In this document: positions 32,872-44,612 of the stretch, piece by piece
How the letters are laid out: every line of letters begins with the position of its first letter
Position numbering within the stretch: position 1 is the first letter of the stretch
Assembly (NCBI GenBank): GCA_033297075.1
Contig: MU858205.1
Location: 26,114 to 90,113 of the forward strand
Reading direction: 5' to 3'
Source of the DNA: Rhypophila decipiens
Lineage: Eukaryota; Ascomycota; Sordariomycetes; Sordariales; Naviculisporaceae
Length of the DNA stretch: 64,000 bases
Made by a program: the position numbers and the translations under genes
The notes under the pieces: model-generated
The model's input: the letters and a program-made list of their open reading frames with translations, nothing else
What the model was told of the DNA's origin: nothing
The model's database searches: none

Positions 32872-35360
32872 ATGTCGTCATCAGCCAGCAACCCCGTCCT
32901 CCACCGCTGCTCAGTTTGTTTCAAGACTTACAAGCGCCGGGAGCACTTGCAGCGTCATCGGACATCTCACACTTCGGAGCGACCTCATCGCTGCGTTCTC
33001 TGCAACGCGTCCTTCCAACGAACCGATGTGCTCAAACGGCATCTCCAGACTTGCGACGGAACACCTGCCTCGACTGCAGGACGCCGTCGTGCCTGTGATC
33101 GCTGCGTGCGATCCAAAAAAGCATGCAGTTCGTCTCATCCATGTGAAAACTGTGCGAGACGTGGTCTCGAATGCCAGTATTCAAACATCACGCCACCAAC
33201 TTCGAACACGCAGATCGAAGCCAATCCCAGTATACCAACGACTGAACAACATCAGATGGTCCAAGCATTTCATGCTCCTCCAGCAATTATCGAGCACCAT
33301 GAGGACTTTAACGACCCAATCAGAGCTCATTTCGGGGCAGATTTCGATGCCTTGATTCAAGAGGCCGTGTCAGAATTCCCGCTGTTTGCCGAGCACGACG
33401 CTGAGATGCATGGCCTCTCCCATGACTGGCTGGGCACGCATTTCTCGGACAGCACAGCTTTGGATGAGACATCCAGGCCAGATCCTAGCTGCTCGTCCTT
33501 GTCCGATTATCACGGTTACTCGTTCAATTTCCTTTACGATTTCACCAGCCGCACGGGTCTTGTCTCCTCGTTTGACTGCGGCACTCTCTCACAAAGGCTA
33601 CAGGTCCTTCAATCCTTTCATTATCCATACCAGACTGCCCACAATGACGGGCTGTCCGACCCCAGCTTTAATCCTTTCGAAAATGTTCATGGAATCAGCA
33701 TTCTGGACGATAACTTGCACATTCATCATGACATCACTGCCTCATTAGGGTGGGACCCCGATCCAGCTGCGGCCCAAATGGACGAAATTATCATGTTGGT
33801 CAAAGAAGTGGTGACAGTCAAGCCAAGCAATAGTACAGTAACGCATACGTGGTCCCCGGCTCTGGAAGACCAATGTCGTCGGTTCTTCTCGCCGCCCCGT
33901 TTTGCTCGGTTTATCGAGTTCTACTGGGCAATTTGGCATCCCAATGTCAACATCATACACCGACCCAGTTTCGATGTTTTGCAGGCCAAGCCCATCTTGC
34001 TGGCTGGCATGGCACTAATAGGTAGGATGTCTTTCATCTTGAAATGTGAAAATGTCTGACATCATGGATAGGGGCTTGCGTATCGCCGGACCCGATTGAC
34101 AACGAGGATGCAAAAATGTGGTTCAACTGTGTTGAGGAGATGGTGTTCACCGACATCGATTTCTGTAGCGATTCAGAGCCCAACTCACCGATCGATGACA
34201 GATCTCCAGCCCCAGATGTGCTCGCTAGTAAGGCTAAGATACAGGCACTCCAGGCATCCTATCTTGTCTGTCTCTTTCAGAATTGGGAGGGCAACGACAG
34301 AAGCAAACGAAGGATTCGCCGAAACCGTTTCAGCACAGTTGTATCTGTGAGTCTACAGGAAGAGCTTGAGTGGTCGCCTAGACTATCACTAACTGTTCAC
34401 AGGTTGCAAGAGACATGGGAATCGCCATCGCGCGACATCCAGACTACACTCATCAAGGGATGAATGAATTCGTATGGGCAGAGTTTGTAGCCAGAGAGGA
34501 GGCGATTCGGTAGGTCAACCCAAATTTCCTCGCTCGCAGTAGCTTCTAACCAAACACATTCGCACAGCACATTCCTATGGATCTTCCTCCTCGACGCAGC
34601 CTTTGTCATTTTCAACAACACACCACATCGCATCGTCATCAAAGAGATGGGAACACACCTGGCAAGCCCCGAGGCCTGTTTCCAGGCATTGTCTGCACAA
34701 GAATGTCTTGACGAGATTCACCGGTGGATGCCACAATCGAGTCCGTTCGCCGACTTGCTGCTCCGTGAGGTTATCGAAACCGTTTGCTGCGACCATCTGG
34801 AGCCTGCAATGCAGCAGAACTTTGCACAGCTGGGTCCGCTCAATTTGTTTGTCGTTGTGTCTGGTGAGCTTTCCATTACTATCTCTTTCGCTTCTCCATG
34901 TGCTGACTCTCCTGATTCAGTCCTTCACTACATCATCTTCCAACACCAAAACCTCTTTGGCGTAGAAGGCCAGCTGGTTCCGATTCGCAACGGGCTTCGC
35001 AACTGGATTGCCATGTGGGAGCTGTACTTTGATACGTGGTCGTTCTTGCCACCTCATGGCATGGTGCAGGAAGATGCGCTCACGCCAGATACGATGTGGA
35101 AGAGAGTTGGATTCGTCCGCCACACACCGGAGTATTGGCTGTTGGGGAGCCTTCTGACCGACCGGATTGCCTCCAACACATCAGGGGCTCAGGAAGAAAG
35201 GGGCTCGCAGAACGATCTGGATCATGGCTCCAGCAGCGCATCAAGTGGGAAAGTAGCCAAGACCATCACACGAACCCCCATCCTGGACAAATATGATCAG
35301 ACGAGCATGCGTCAGGTCAACGAGCTCATAACAGACTTTCAGAGAGTTCAAATGGAATGA
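32872..35360 (+). CDS. C2H2 plus Zn2Cys6 transcription factor (755 aa)
   Basis: Five exons: 32872-34021, 34072-34346, 34403-34509, 34568-34863 and 34921-35360. All four introns (50, 56, 58, 57 bp) have GT-AG ends, and the last one would be frame-neutral if retained. Residues 12-60 hold two zinc fingers: one C2H2 (CSVC-x12-H-x3-H) and one ending in Cys (CVLC-x12-H-x3-C). A Zn2Cys6 cluster with perfect C-x2-C-x6-C-x5-C-x2-C-x6-C spacing follows (around 74-101). From about residue 340 comes the fungal-specific transcription factor middle region (FIEFYWAIWHPNVNIIHRPS, RRNRFSTVVSVARDMG, FLLDAAFVIFNNTPHRI). It is a nuclear sequence-specific regulator. The P450 and ADH genes downstream on the same strand are possible targets, by position only. 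Confidence 0.9.
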
Positions 35361-36103
35361 AGGGACCAAGTCGTCCCCATCGAGGGCCGCCCCGCCTCGT
35401 CGGCTGCCAGCCAGTGCCGACACCAGTGATATTGTGCGAGCATCATGAAGTTTCGGTAAATGCGAGATGATTGGAGGTGGGAATAACCGAGAGGTCCAGG
35501 GTCCGTCCGAACACGGACAGGAGGTGGCAGGGTGTTGCTTTGAAACCAGCTGGATTTGTATCGCTCGTGTGAGGGAAAACTGGATCAGCTGCCATGTGCC
35601 CTCCAGACGCCACTTCATATTCCCACATCCACTCCGCGAGCAAATGTCCACAGCATATGAAATTGGCCAAGCTTGGCCCTACCCCGCAAAATAATTGGAT
35701 TCGATTCAGTTCCTCGGGCACTTCTCCAGATGTTAGCCCCATCCCACCTCCGCGTCCGTTGGGCAAGTAGTGGACCGCCCGCAAGCCCCGACTGGACCAT
35801 CCCTGCAGCGCCCGGCCGGTCCCCTGTCGACATCCCACAACGCCTCCGATCGCCAAGTCGGTCCTTGGGGAAGCCGGCTTCTGCATCGTGTGCCCAGCCA
35901 AAAGACAAGGACAAATGCCGGCAAGCCCATGGCAGATGAGACGGCCGGATTGCCTACTTGAAGGGCAGGTTCGTCCCATCGTTCTGCATCTTTTTTCCGC
36001 AAGACTCTCATCTTCAGCAACATCATACGACAAGTCATTCGACAATCCTGCTTCTCATCATCGCTTGGTCACCGGCCTCTGAATCGAGCAGGAATAACCA
36101 ATC
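35361..36103 (+). other. Promoter region of the P450 gene
   Basis: A 743-bp gap between the factor and the P450. Overlapping frames on both strands (for example 35443-36045 minus) have no domain and run antisense to leader sequence. A C/T-rich stretch before 36104 looks like a 5' leader. Confidence 0.5.
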
Positions 36104-37862
36104 ATGGCCGTCCTTGTCACTACCGTGCTGCCCATTGTGGCGGCCGTTGCCATCATCATCCGGCTGCTCATGACGGGCCGTCGGCCAAAGGGTTATCCCC
36201 CAGGGCCGCCAACACTTCCCATCATTGGAAATCTCCACCAGGTATGTGGCTGATGGACTCGTCTCCTCCCAGCCACGACATGGACTAACATGCAAGCTTC
36301 TAGATGCCTACCAAAGATGCTCATCTTCAGTTCGAGAAGTGGGCGCGTGAATATGGCCCGGTCTACAGCTTGATCCTCGGCACCAAGGTCATGGTTGTCC
36401 TCTCCAGCGACAAGGCCGTCAAGGACCTCCTCGACAAGAAGTCTGGCCTGTACTCTCACAGACAGGAGATGTACATTGGACAGGAGCTCTGCTCTGGTGA
36501 TCTCCGCATTCTGATGATGGTAAGGGCCCCTTTCATGCAGACAGCTGCCAGCCAAGACAAGCTTAATGCTAACAAACCTCGTAGGGATACACTCCCAGGT
36601 GGCGCATGTGCCGCAAGATGGTCCACACGCTCCTGAACGTCTCCGCCGCCAAGTCCTACGTCCCCTACCAGATCCTTGAGAACCAGCAGATGCTCCGCGA
36701 CCTGGTCGTCGACTCGGACAACTTCCTCCACCACATTCGCCGCTACTCCAATGCGCTCACCACAACCATGATCTTTGGCTGGCGATCCCCCACTCACGAT
36801 GACCCCAAGATGAAGCAGCTCTTTGACGGTTTCTCTGAGTTCGCCGAGCTTAACCAGACCGGTCTCGCCGCCATTGTCGACTTCTTCCCCATTCTCCGCT
36901 ACCTGCCCGACTTCCTCCTGCCCGTCCGCCGCAAGGCTCAGGCTCTCCACAAGGCCGAGAAGGAACTGTACCTATCCCACTGGCTCAAGGCTAAGGAATC
37001 CACCCTCAATGGAACCATCAAGCGCTGCTTCTCCGAGGAGCTTGTCACGGCCCAAAAGGCCGAGGGCTTCTCCGATGACCAGGCCGCCTACATCTCGGGC
37101 ACCCTCCTCGAGGCCGGCTCCGACACCACCTCGTCCACACTCTATGCCTTTGTCCAAGCCATGCTCCTCTACCCTGACATCCAGCGCAAGGCCCAAGCTG
37201 AGATCGACCGCGTCGTCGGTGAGGACCGCCTGCCCAACATGGAGGACGAGCACGACCTCCAGTATGTGCGCGCCATTGTCAAGGAGACGCTCCGCTGGAT
37301 GCCCACCACCATCATGGGCGCTGTCCCCCACGCCGTGACCCAGGATGACTACTATGAGGGCTATCTCATCCCCAAGAACGCCGGTGTTGTCAACAACGTC
37401 TGGTCGATCCACATGGACCCCGCCCGCCACCCTGAGCCCCGCCGTTTCAACCCTGACCGCTACAAGGATGACCGCCAGTCCCTGGCTGATGCCGCTGCCA
37501 ACCCTGACTACTCCAAGCGCGATCAATTCACCTTTGGTGCTGGCCGCCGTATCTGCCCTGGTATCCACGTCGCCGAGCGCAGCTTATTCCTTGGTGTCTC
37601 CCGTATCCTGTGGGGATTCAACATTGAGCCCAAGATCGACGCCAAGACTGGCAAGCCCATCCTTCCTGACCAGGAGAAGCTCACTCAGGGATTCGTCTGC
37701 ATGCCTGAGGAGTACGAGGCCAAGATCACTCCCCGCAACGATGCCCGCCGCCAGAGGATCATGGACGAGTGGAAGATTGCCGAGGAGACCTGCCTCGACC
37801 CCGAGACCAAGCAGTGGAGACAGGTTCCTCTCACCATCGCCCCCAGGTCCACCAAGGCTTAA
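36104..37862 (+). CDS. Cytochrome P450 monooxygenase (543 aa)
   Basis: Exons 36104-36241, 36304-36519 and 36585-37862, with introns of 62 and 65 bp, both between codons. An N-terminal membrane anchor (residues 3-24) is followed by the Pro-rich hinge YPPGPPTLPIIGN. The I-helix motif EAGSDTTS (about 294-301), the KETLRW ExxR motif (Glu352, Arg355) and the heme loop FTFGAGRRICPG with Cys442 as thiolate ligand are all intact. It should be an ER-bound class II enzyme using NADPH-P450 reductase. The sequence resembles the fungal group that includes O-methylsterigmatocystin oxidoreductase-like enzymes, but the substrate is unknown. Codon use is strongly C-ending, which suggests good expression. Confidence 0.93.
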
Positions 37863-39950
37863 AGGGGAAGTGGCCACTATTCTGATGACTTTCACGTTTC
37901 TCAACATAATATGGGCTTGGTTTACAAAATACTACAAACTTTGGGTTGGTGTTTTTGGAAAGGATTTTGAATTGGTACGACCATGGAGTTTGACATGATC
38001 CTGGCAACAGTACGATTCTCTTCCGTGTATAAATATTTTGGCTTTTTGATATACCTCTAGGAGTACAGTGAGGTCCATAGGTAGCGATGGATAGCGGCGG
38101 TGTATGGGATTTCTGGCAAATGAATAAATAATATCTAAATCATTTCGATTGTTTGAGCTTTTCTTGCACTGGACGTGGCAATGAGATGGTTTCCTTCCAC
38201 TGGATTCTCCACTGATCTTTTTTTCCTTGCATTTCACATCCAAAGTTTCTCCTTGGCATGATTTCCAATTTTCTATGACCGCATCAACTGATCACCCACA
38301 TAATCACTTACATAGGGCTTAGACAGTCCAGCATCATGGCACGAGGGAACGTCGATGTCAGAAGAAGCGTCTTACACCAAACCAGGCTCCACAGGCTTGG
38401 CTTCAGTCAAGCTTAAGGCTAATGCATGCTCCCGGAGTCCCGGGATAGCTTCATCTTTCCGCTCCGCTTAACTGGAGAAGAAAATCCATCCCACGGCCTC
38501 GGTTCATCGGCGTCTCGGAGTCCTTCTAGACACTAGGATCATCCTTGCTTGCTCGAGGACACTAACGGACCGAATATCTCTGCCGTTTGAGCCCCGTTCT
38601 GTTGTGGACTCCCCGCAAAATACCACGGTTGCAATTTTGCACCGAAGCTGTGCGCTAGCCTCCACGAGTTAAGAGGCACACGTTGCGAGGCGAGCAAGTA
38701 GTTTCCTGGTTGCCGGTAATAGTGTAGCATTGGCATCTCGGACACTACAAACGTTTCAAAGCACTACAAAGGCCAAGGCCGATATTTGTTTATGACACCG
38801 GACGAACGGCATTGCAGTTGTGGAAGTTGCTCGTATGCCGTGGCTCATACGTAATGTTGTTTTTTCTTCTTCTAATCCAACAAGCCCACAGCTCAATAAC
38901 GAGGAGGCTGGATCATACGCACCTTGATGGCCGAGATCTGGTGGATATGCTGGAGGTGAGGGATATAACAACCAGCTTACCAGCCATCCTGGCTTACCTA
39001 TTATTCAATCGATGCTTCTTCTCTCTGCTCCCATCTCTTTCTGCGATCCAAAAGACTGGTCGTCGTGCCTACGGAGTCTGTTTTACGTTGGGAAAGCCTA
39101 TGGACATGTCCGGCTTATTTCCATTCAACAACACCCCCTTTCATCATTCACCTTTTCTTCATGCTCCTCACTGCTTTTCTCTTGGTTTACCAATGCATTC
39201 AGGGGAGTAATGAGACAAACTGGGATAAGTCTTGATATTCGGGCAAGTGTGGGATGGACCCGTGACCCGTCACCAGTCAGGTCCCTGAGAGGACAGGACC
39301 CCTGCGTCGCGTGCCTCTCCCACTTAAACTTACACGGCCCCGGATCCCTGCAAGTTCCATCCCACCACCACTCCGAAAATACCAAGATCTAATAGCCGCG
39401 CTCGGATGGGGTATATATTCACGGGAGTGTGGATGTTTCTTTATATCTCCACTTAATTTCGGCCGGCATCATTACCTAACGATGCTCACCGAATCCTTGA
39501 ATTTGGACAGCAGAGTGATTATGAGGTCTCTGATTGGTCAATGCTGTTCGTATCCTATCGAGCTGTAGAGCTTCGAAGCAACGAACAGCTCATCATGGAC
39601 TTTCTGCAGCCGACCAGATGAGCCGATCGTCATATTGACGTAGTTTCTCGTATCCTACCCCAATTTACCCCAGACTCCAACTTGACAGTCTCCTTGTTCC
39701 CGTGCTTTCCCCGCTGTTGATCTTGCGCTTTTCTGTTCCCTACCAGGCCTTCTACGCTCCTTCGATCTACGTACCACGTCGTTATCATCTCCGTGTCACG
39801 CCATACTGGCACGATCTGTCTCGTAACCTTGCAAAAAGAGCTAGTCCGACAGCTCATCGTATCTGAACAACTCCCCTCGGTCACGACCGAGCCCTGCCCA
39901 CATATCGTATCAGCTCGAGAAAAGAACGTAGAGAACAAGGACCCAACAAA
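37863..39950. other. Intergenic, no gene seen
   Basis: About 2.1 kb between P450 and ADH. Frames are short and domain-free. GTATATATT at 39411-39419 is about 530 bp before the ADH ATG, too far for a simple TATA box unless the leader is long. Confidence 0.5.
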
Positions 39951-41455
39951 ATGTCCCGGACAACCACAGCCCTCGTCGTGCCTGAGCTCAACGGCAAGTT
40001 TGAGCTCAAGCAGATTTACCTCGACGAGATCCAGCCCGACGAGGTGCTGGTCGAGATCCATGCCTCGGGCATCTGCCATACCGACTTGTCGTGCGCGAAC
40101 GGCACGCTGCCGTGTGCGCCGAATGCCGTATTGGGTCATGAGGGTATGTCTTACTTACCGTCTCTCAACCCATCTCTCCTACAATCCTATTCTCTTCCTC
40201 GTTCGCTATCCTTCATGATGGTTAGGACATTGTCTCTCAGACTTACCAACCCTTCGCCCATTTCAACCTCACCCCCGAAGACCCAATGTAACTAACCACC
40301 CCCCTTCGTGTATCAACAGGCGCCGGCGTAGTCCTCAAAACCGGCTCAGCCGTCTCAACAGTCTCCCCAGGCGACAAGGTCCTCCTCTCCTTCTCCCACT
40401 GCGAATCCTGCAGCTCGTGCACCTCATCCCACCCATCCTACTGCCAAACCTTCAACGACCGCAACTTTGGCGGCTCCCGCCCACCATGCCCTTCCACAGG
40501 CCAAACCCCCCGGTCTTCTCCGAGCGCTATGCTCACCGGCCCCAACGGCTCCCCCATCCATTCCTCTTTCTTCGGTCAGTCCTCATTCGCCAAACATACC
40601 CTCGTCCACCGGTCCAGCGTCGTCAAGGTTCCCTCAGACACAGATCTCGCCCTCTACGCGCCAATGGGATGCGGCATGCAAACGGGCGCGGGCGCTGTGC
40701 TGAATTCTCTCAGGGTTACCCCGGGGAGCTCAATCGCAGTCTTTGGAGTCGGCTCCGTGGGCATGGCATCCGTCATGGCGGCGGCATTCTCCAAATGCAA
40801 GACCATAATCGCGGTAGACCTGCAACCTTCGCGGCTGGAACTGGCCAAGAAGCTGGGGGCTACGCACGGTGTGATTGGGAGTGACAAGGACGTCGTGGAA
40901 CAGATTCGCAGGATTGCCGGGACGAATGGAGTCAACTATGCGGTTGATTGCACTGGTGTGCCGGCTGTTGTGAGGATCATGATTGATTCGCTTGGGACAC
41001 TTGGACGGGCGGCGACGGTTGGTGCGCCCGGGCCGGGAAAGACTGTTGCTGTTGACATCATGGAGCAGTTGACTTTTGGGAAGGAGTATGTCGGGTGCTG
41101 TGAGGGTGATAGTTTGCCTTCGGAGGTTAGTTCTTTCCCTTTTTTTCTCTTCTCTTTGTCTTGGGTTGGTTGGTTGTTCCTTCCTATTGGGACCGTTGGG
41201 GGTAGTGTATGAAGGAGCAAAAGAGAGAGCGTGGGAGAAGGGAACAAGCATACAAGGGTCGAGTTTTGAGCGAACAAAGCTAACAGATGTCAAAAACAGT
41301 TCATCCCGTTCCTTATCGAAAAGCACGCCAAGGGCGAGTTCCCCATGGAGGAGTTTATCCAGTTTTATGACGTCAAGGAGTACGAGCAGGCCATCGAGGA
41401 CTCAAAGTCGGGCAAGGTCATCAAGGCGGTCCTGAAGTGGGATTCCATTCAGTAG
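39951..41455 (+). CDS. Zinc-dependent alcohol dehydrogenase (384 aa)
   Basis: Exons 39951-40143, 40320-41125 and 41300-41455. Both introns are unusually long for this window (176 and 174 bp). The protein is a medium-chain zinc dehydrogenase. The catalytic-zinc ligand is Cys42 in GICHTD, His63-Glu64 in LGHE follow, and the structural-zinc cluster CESCSSC-x7-C is present. A Rossmann fold with GVGSVG lies near residue 200, followed by an acidic residue at the end of beta-2 (VDLQ), which favours NAD(H). The sequence is closest to the aryl-alcohol/benzyl-alcohol dehydrogenase type, by recollection of the family. No signal peptide is present, so it is cytosolic. It may act on alcohols or aldehydes made by the neighbouring P450, but this is only suggested by position. 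Confidence 0.92.
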
Positions 41456-41928
41456 AAAAAGTCATCTGAGAGAACAGGAAAGCCTCCAAGTTTTGGTTGG
41501 ATAATTGTGAATTTGGATATTCTGAAAGACGGCTTGAGCGGAGTTCCGGCTTGTGAATACCCAGGTATAGAAATACAGAAAAGGATTAAAGTGAATGAGA
41601 TGACTACCCGAAGAAGGTACACTTGTTCCAGATGTGAGCAGCGGTGACAGGGAGAGAGACTCGAGGGAGTGAATAGATGCATGACCGCATATTTGGAGGT
41701 TTGGTTGTGCAGTGTCTCGAGCAGGGCACCAGAAGGTGCCTTTGAGGACGAGCAGAAAAACAGGAGAAACAATAAGACAGACAAGTAGCCAGAGAGCGTG
41801 ACAGAATAAGTCAGAAACATTGAAGGACCGGGCGTATGAAAACGGTCAAGACAATGACAGAAAAGTATAAAAGAAGGAATACAAAAAATAAGAAAAAAAA
41901 GAAATCATGAAGCCGCCATCGGGAATTG

Positions 41929-42040
41929 AGCCCGACGTGGGGGTCGAACCCACAACCTTGAGATAGTCTTTTTCTACCCTGAAAGTTTCCTTTCTAGCAG
42001 GAGTAAGAGTCTCACGCTCTACCGATTGAGCTAGCCGGGC
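41929..42040 (-). tRNA. tRNA-Lys (anticodon CTT) with 39-nt intron
   Basis: On the minus strand 42040-42004 gives the acceptor 5' strand, D-arm, anticodon stem and loop to position 37. Bases 42003-41965 are a 39-nt intron at the canonical 37/38 position. Bases 41964-41929 give the rest, with the T-arm GTGGG-TTCGACC-CCCAC. The seven-pair acceptor stem has one G-T wobble. Removing the intron gives a 73-nt cloverleaf with a TGAGA/TCTCA anticodon stem and loop CTCTTAA, that is anticodon CTT. CCA is not encoded, as expected. Confidence 0.93.
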
Positions 42041-42822
42041 GGGTTCTTGCTGTTTGATGTTGGGCGTGGCAGACATTTGTCTTTTTATTAGACATGACTC
42101 AAGCCACACGCTGGTTAGGTTTTGCTGCCCTCGTCAAACTTTGTTCCCTAGGTGGAGTAAAAGAAAAAAATCTTTCCATCGTGGCGACGAGAAGGGGCAT
42201 TGCATTGGGTGTGGATACCGTGGCTAGGTCAGTATCGTTGCTGTGACAGCTCGAAGCGAATAGGGGCTGGCATACAAAGTAAATAGAGGCTGCATCTCTA
42301 TCATTAGATAATACAACGGAAACCCCGGAGAAAATACTCGGGGAAAGAATTAGTTGGCGAGACCTGCCGATTCCTGTGAGGATGTCCCATGACATAGGTG
42401 TCAGCTATATATCGTTGCTTGGCTGGTCAGCCATCGTGGGATTTTCTGCCCTGCCTGCAGTACCGGCGCGTGAAATATGGGGTGCAGCGGTGATATTACC
42501 CCGGAATGTGGCGGACACTTCTGACTGGTCTGGGTAAATAGCATTTAGTATACTTTGAGAGCAAGTATGGGCCCAGATGTCAACAAGGCCAGCTTGGTCC
42601 CGAGCTTTTGATTGAACTGTCATATTGTGATAGTATTCTGGAGACTTCTTTACTTGGCTCGGCATATGCCTTCCTTTTGTGCGTGTGATGTCGTGATGGG
42701 ATATAAATCCATCATATGGCTCCCGCCAGGCAGCGAGAACCAGTGTGACTTTGTTTCCTGGTACAAGCAAATCTGCCAATTCAACGAGGGCACTGGGACT
42801 CTTTGACTGAAAATCCGCCAAA
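42041..42822. other. Intergenic, promoter of the LPMO gene
   Basis: A 782-bp gap. Frames on the minus strand that cross it also run antisense through the LPMO gene and are shadows of it. Confidence 0.5.
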
Positions 42823-43705
42823 ATGAAGCTCCTCGCTCCCCTAATGCTGTTGGCTTCCACTGCTGAAGCACACTGTATGCGGACACCTCTCCAAGCCCAA
42901 GATAACAAGCCACTAACCATGACGGGTAGACCGCTTCTCGCGCATCGTCGTCAACGGCGTCGCCGAGGCCAAGGAATGGACCGCCGTCCGCCAGACCAAG
43001 AACTACCAGGGCAACCAGGGCGTGACCGACGTCAATAGCAATGACATGCGTTGCTTCCAAATGCGAACTGGCACCTCGACGGCGACCATCAACGCCGGCG
43101 GGACTCTGGGATTCATTGCCAACTCCCAGATTACCCATTTCGGACCCGTCTCGTTCTACATGGCCCGCGTGCCCGATAATGCCAACATTAACACATGGGA
43201 GCCGGCGGGCAATGTCTGGTTCAAGGTTGCAGTCATCGACGCGGTCCGCAAGGGCAACGATTGGGACTGGCCTGCATATAGTATGTTCATGTCCCTCACA
43301 CTTCTGGGTCGGCATACTGACATGGGTCAAACAAATAAACAGACAAGGTCCAGGTCGACTTTACCGTCCCAAAGAGCGTCCCAAGCGGTAAGTATCTCGT
43401 CCGCGTGGAGAGCATCGCTCTTCATCAAGCTCAGTCTGTTGGTGGTGCTCAGGTATGCAACAGACCTTTCTCACATTCAAGGCTTTTCATGTTTTGGATC
43501 AAGTAATCCTAACCACATCCCGGGAAATCAGATCTACCTCTCTTGCGCCCAAGTCGAGGTGACCGATGGCGGAAACGGCACACCCGGACCGTTAGTCTCC
43601 TTCCCTGGCGCATACCGATCCAACGACCAGGGACTTCTCTGGTCATACTACCCCGTCAAGACGAGCTACACCGCTCCCGGCCCCAAGGTCTGGACTGGCA
43701 ACTAA
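42823..43705 (+). CDS. AA9 lytic polysaccharide monooxygenase (228 aa), secreted
   Basis: Four exons: 42823-42874, 42930-43280, 43343-43452 and 43532-43705 (introns 55, 62, 79 bp with CTAAC or CTGAC branch points). The signal peptide is residues 1-16 (MKLLAPLMLLASTAEA), and cleavage exposes His17 as the N-terminal copper ligand of the histidine brace (HYRFSRIV). The second brace histidine is His87 in ITHFGPVSFYM. The QIYLSCAQVEV motif carries the conserved Gln and axial Tyr. LVRVESIALH and the C-terminal YTAPGPKVW are also family features. It has a single domain with no cellulose-binding module. The enzyme oxidatively cleaves cellulose or hemicellulose outside the cell and would work together with the xylanase at 15.7 kb. 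Confidence 0.93.
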
Positions 43706-44099
43706 GTCCCTGTGGAAGCATCTGGCTGTCTGAGGCTTATCTGCCACATCAGCACTTGGATCTGTCGAAATGTAACTGTCTCCTGGGAATCGTGTAACGT
43801 TTAGAAGGATGAAGGGTTAAGAATCACAAGTCTCGACTTGAAGTTGGCGTCACTCTCAGTGCCTGGTGATTGTGTGTCAGATAAGCTGACGAGTTTGGGG
43901 AATATTCATGTGGATTCATGCCCGAGACCCAAGCCACCATGTCTGAGAACACGTAATTACCGATTAATTGACGGAGTCGTTGTTACAAAAAAACAATCGG
44001 AACAAGTTGTATAGGTAGACTTTGCCAGCCGGGTCCCAGTGTAGTATACAATTGGAACCTTCCCTGATGCTTCCCAGCAAAAGCATCCCGGTCAGTTTC

Positions 44100-44612
44100 T
44101 TATTTCTTCGGAATGCCCCTCTTAAAGAGTCGGTCAAGCACATCATCCTTGATATAATCCGCCCTGACATCCTCCTCCGCCTCAGTCGGCTTCGGCGCCA
44201 AGTCTCCCGCCGGCATCGGGATGGTATGGTGCTTCTCAGCCGGGAGCGGATCATCGTCGTTCCGATCAGCAGCAACGTCGGCCTCGCTCTCGGTAGGGTT
44301 TCCCTTGACTTCGCCTTTATAAGGGACGAATATGGCTCCCTGCAGTTTGGCGGTGAAGATGTTCACTGCTTGAGACAGACGAGACGCTCGCTCTTCGATG
44401 CCCAGGTCGGGGAGGTGCCACGAGGCGGTTGCCATCGCCCAGCTCGTGGGAGTACTGTGCCGCTTGTTGCCATACTCTGCGGCGGCGGCGGCGATGGTAT
44501 TTTTGGATGGGTTTTGGAGGAAGGTGTATGGGAGCTGGGTTGCAAACCCCCGGATCGCGTGGGAGTTTGTCTTGGGGAGGGTGTACAGAAACGCCCTTGA
44601 TAGGATGCGCAT
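44100..44612 (-). CDS. Hypothetical protein, probably mitochondrial (170 aa)
   Basis: A single exon from the ATG at 44612. The N-terminus (MRILSRAFLYTLPKTNSHAI) lacks acidic residues, is amphipathic with Arg/Lys and Ser, and resembles a mitochondrial presequence. A small ordered region follows (SWAMATASWHLPDLGIEERA, SRLSQAVNIFTAKLQ), then a Pro/Asp/Glu-rich stretch with repeated EADVAAD and EEDVRAD motifs, and the end IKDDVLDRLFKRGIPKK. No domain is recognised. The lack of strong bias and the presequence favour a real gene. Confidence 0.6.
   Translation of the reverse strand: MRILSRAFLYTLPKTNSHAIRGFATQLPYTFLQNPSKNTIAAAAAEYGNKRHSTPTSWAMATASWHLPDLGIEERASRLSQAVNIFTAKLQGAIFVPYKGEVKGNPTESEADVAADRNDDDPLPAEKHHTIPMPAGDLAPKPTEAEEDVRADYIKDDVLDRLFKRGIPKK

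Noticed and set aside
35443..36045. 200-codon minus frame between factor and P450
   Set aside because: Overlapped by several other open frames in GC-rich sequence, no domain, and it covers the P450 promoter.
36972..37568. Long minus frames inside the P450
   Set aside because: Antisense shadows caused by C-ending codons.
44022..44600. 192-codon plus frame opposite the 44.1-44.6 kb gene
   Set aside because: Antisense shadow; the minus frame has a presequence and better composition.
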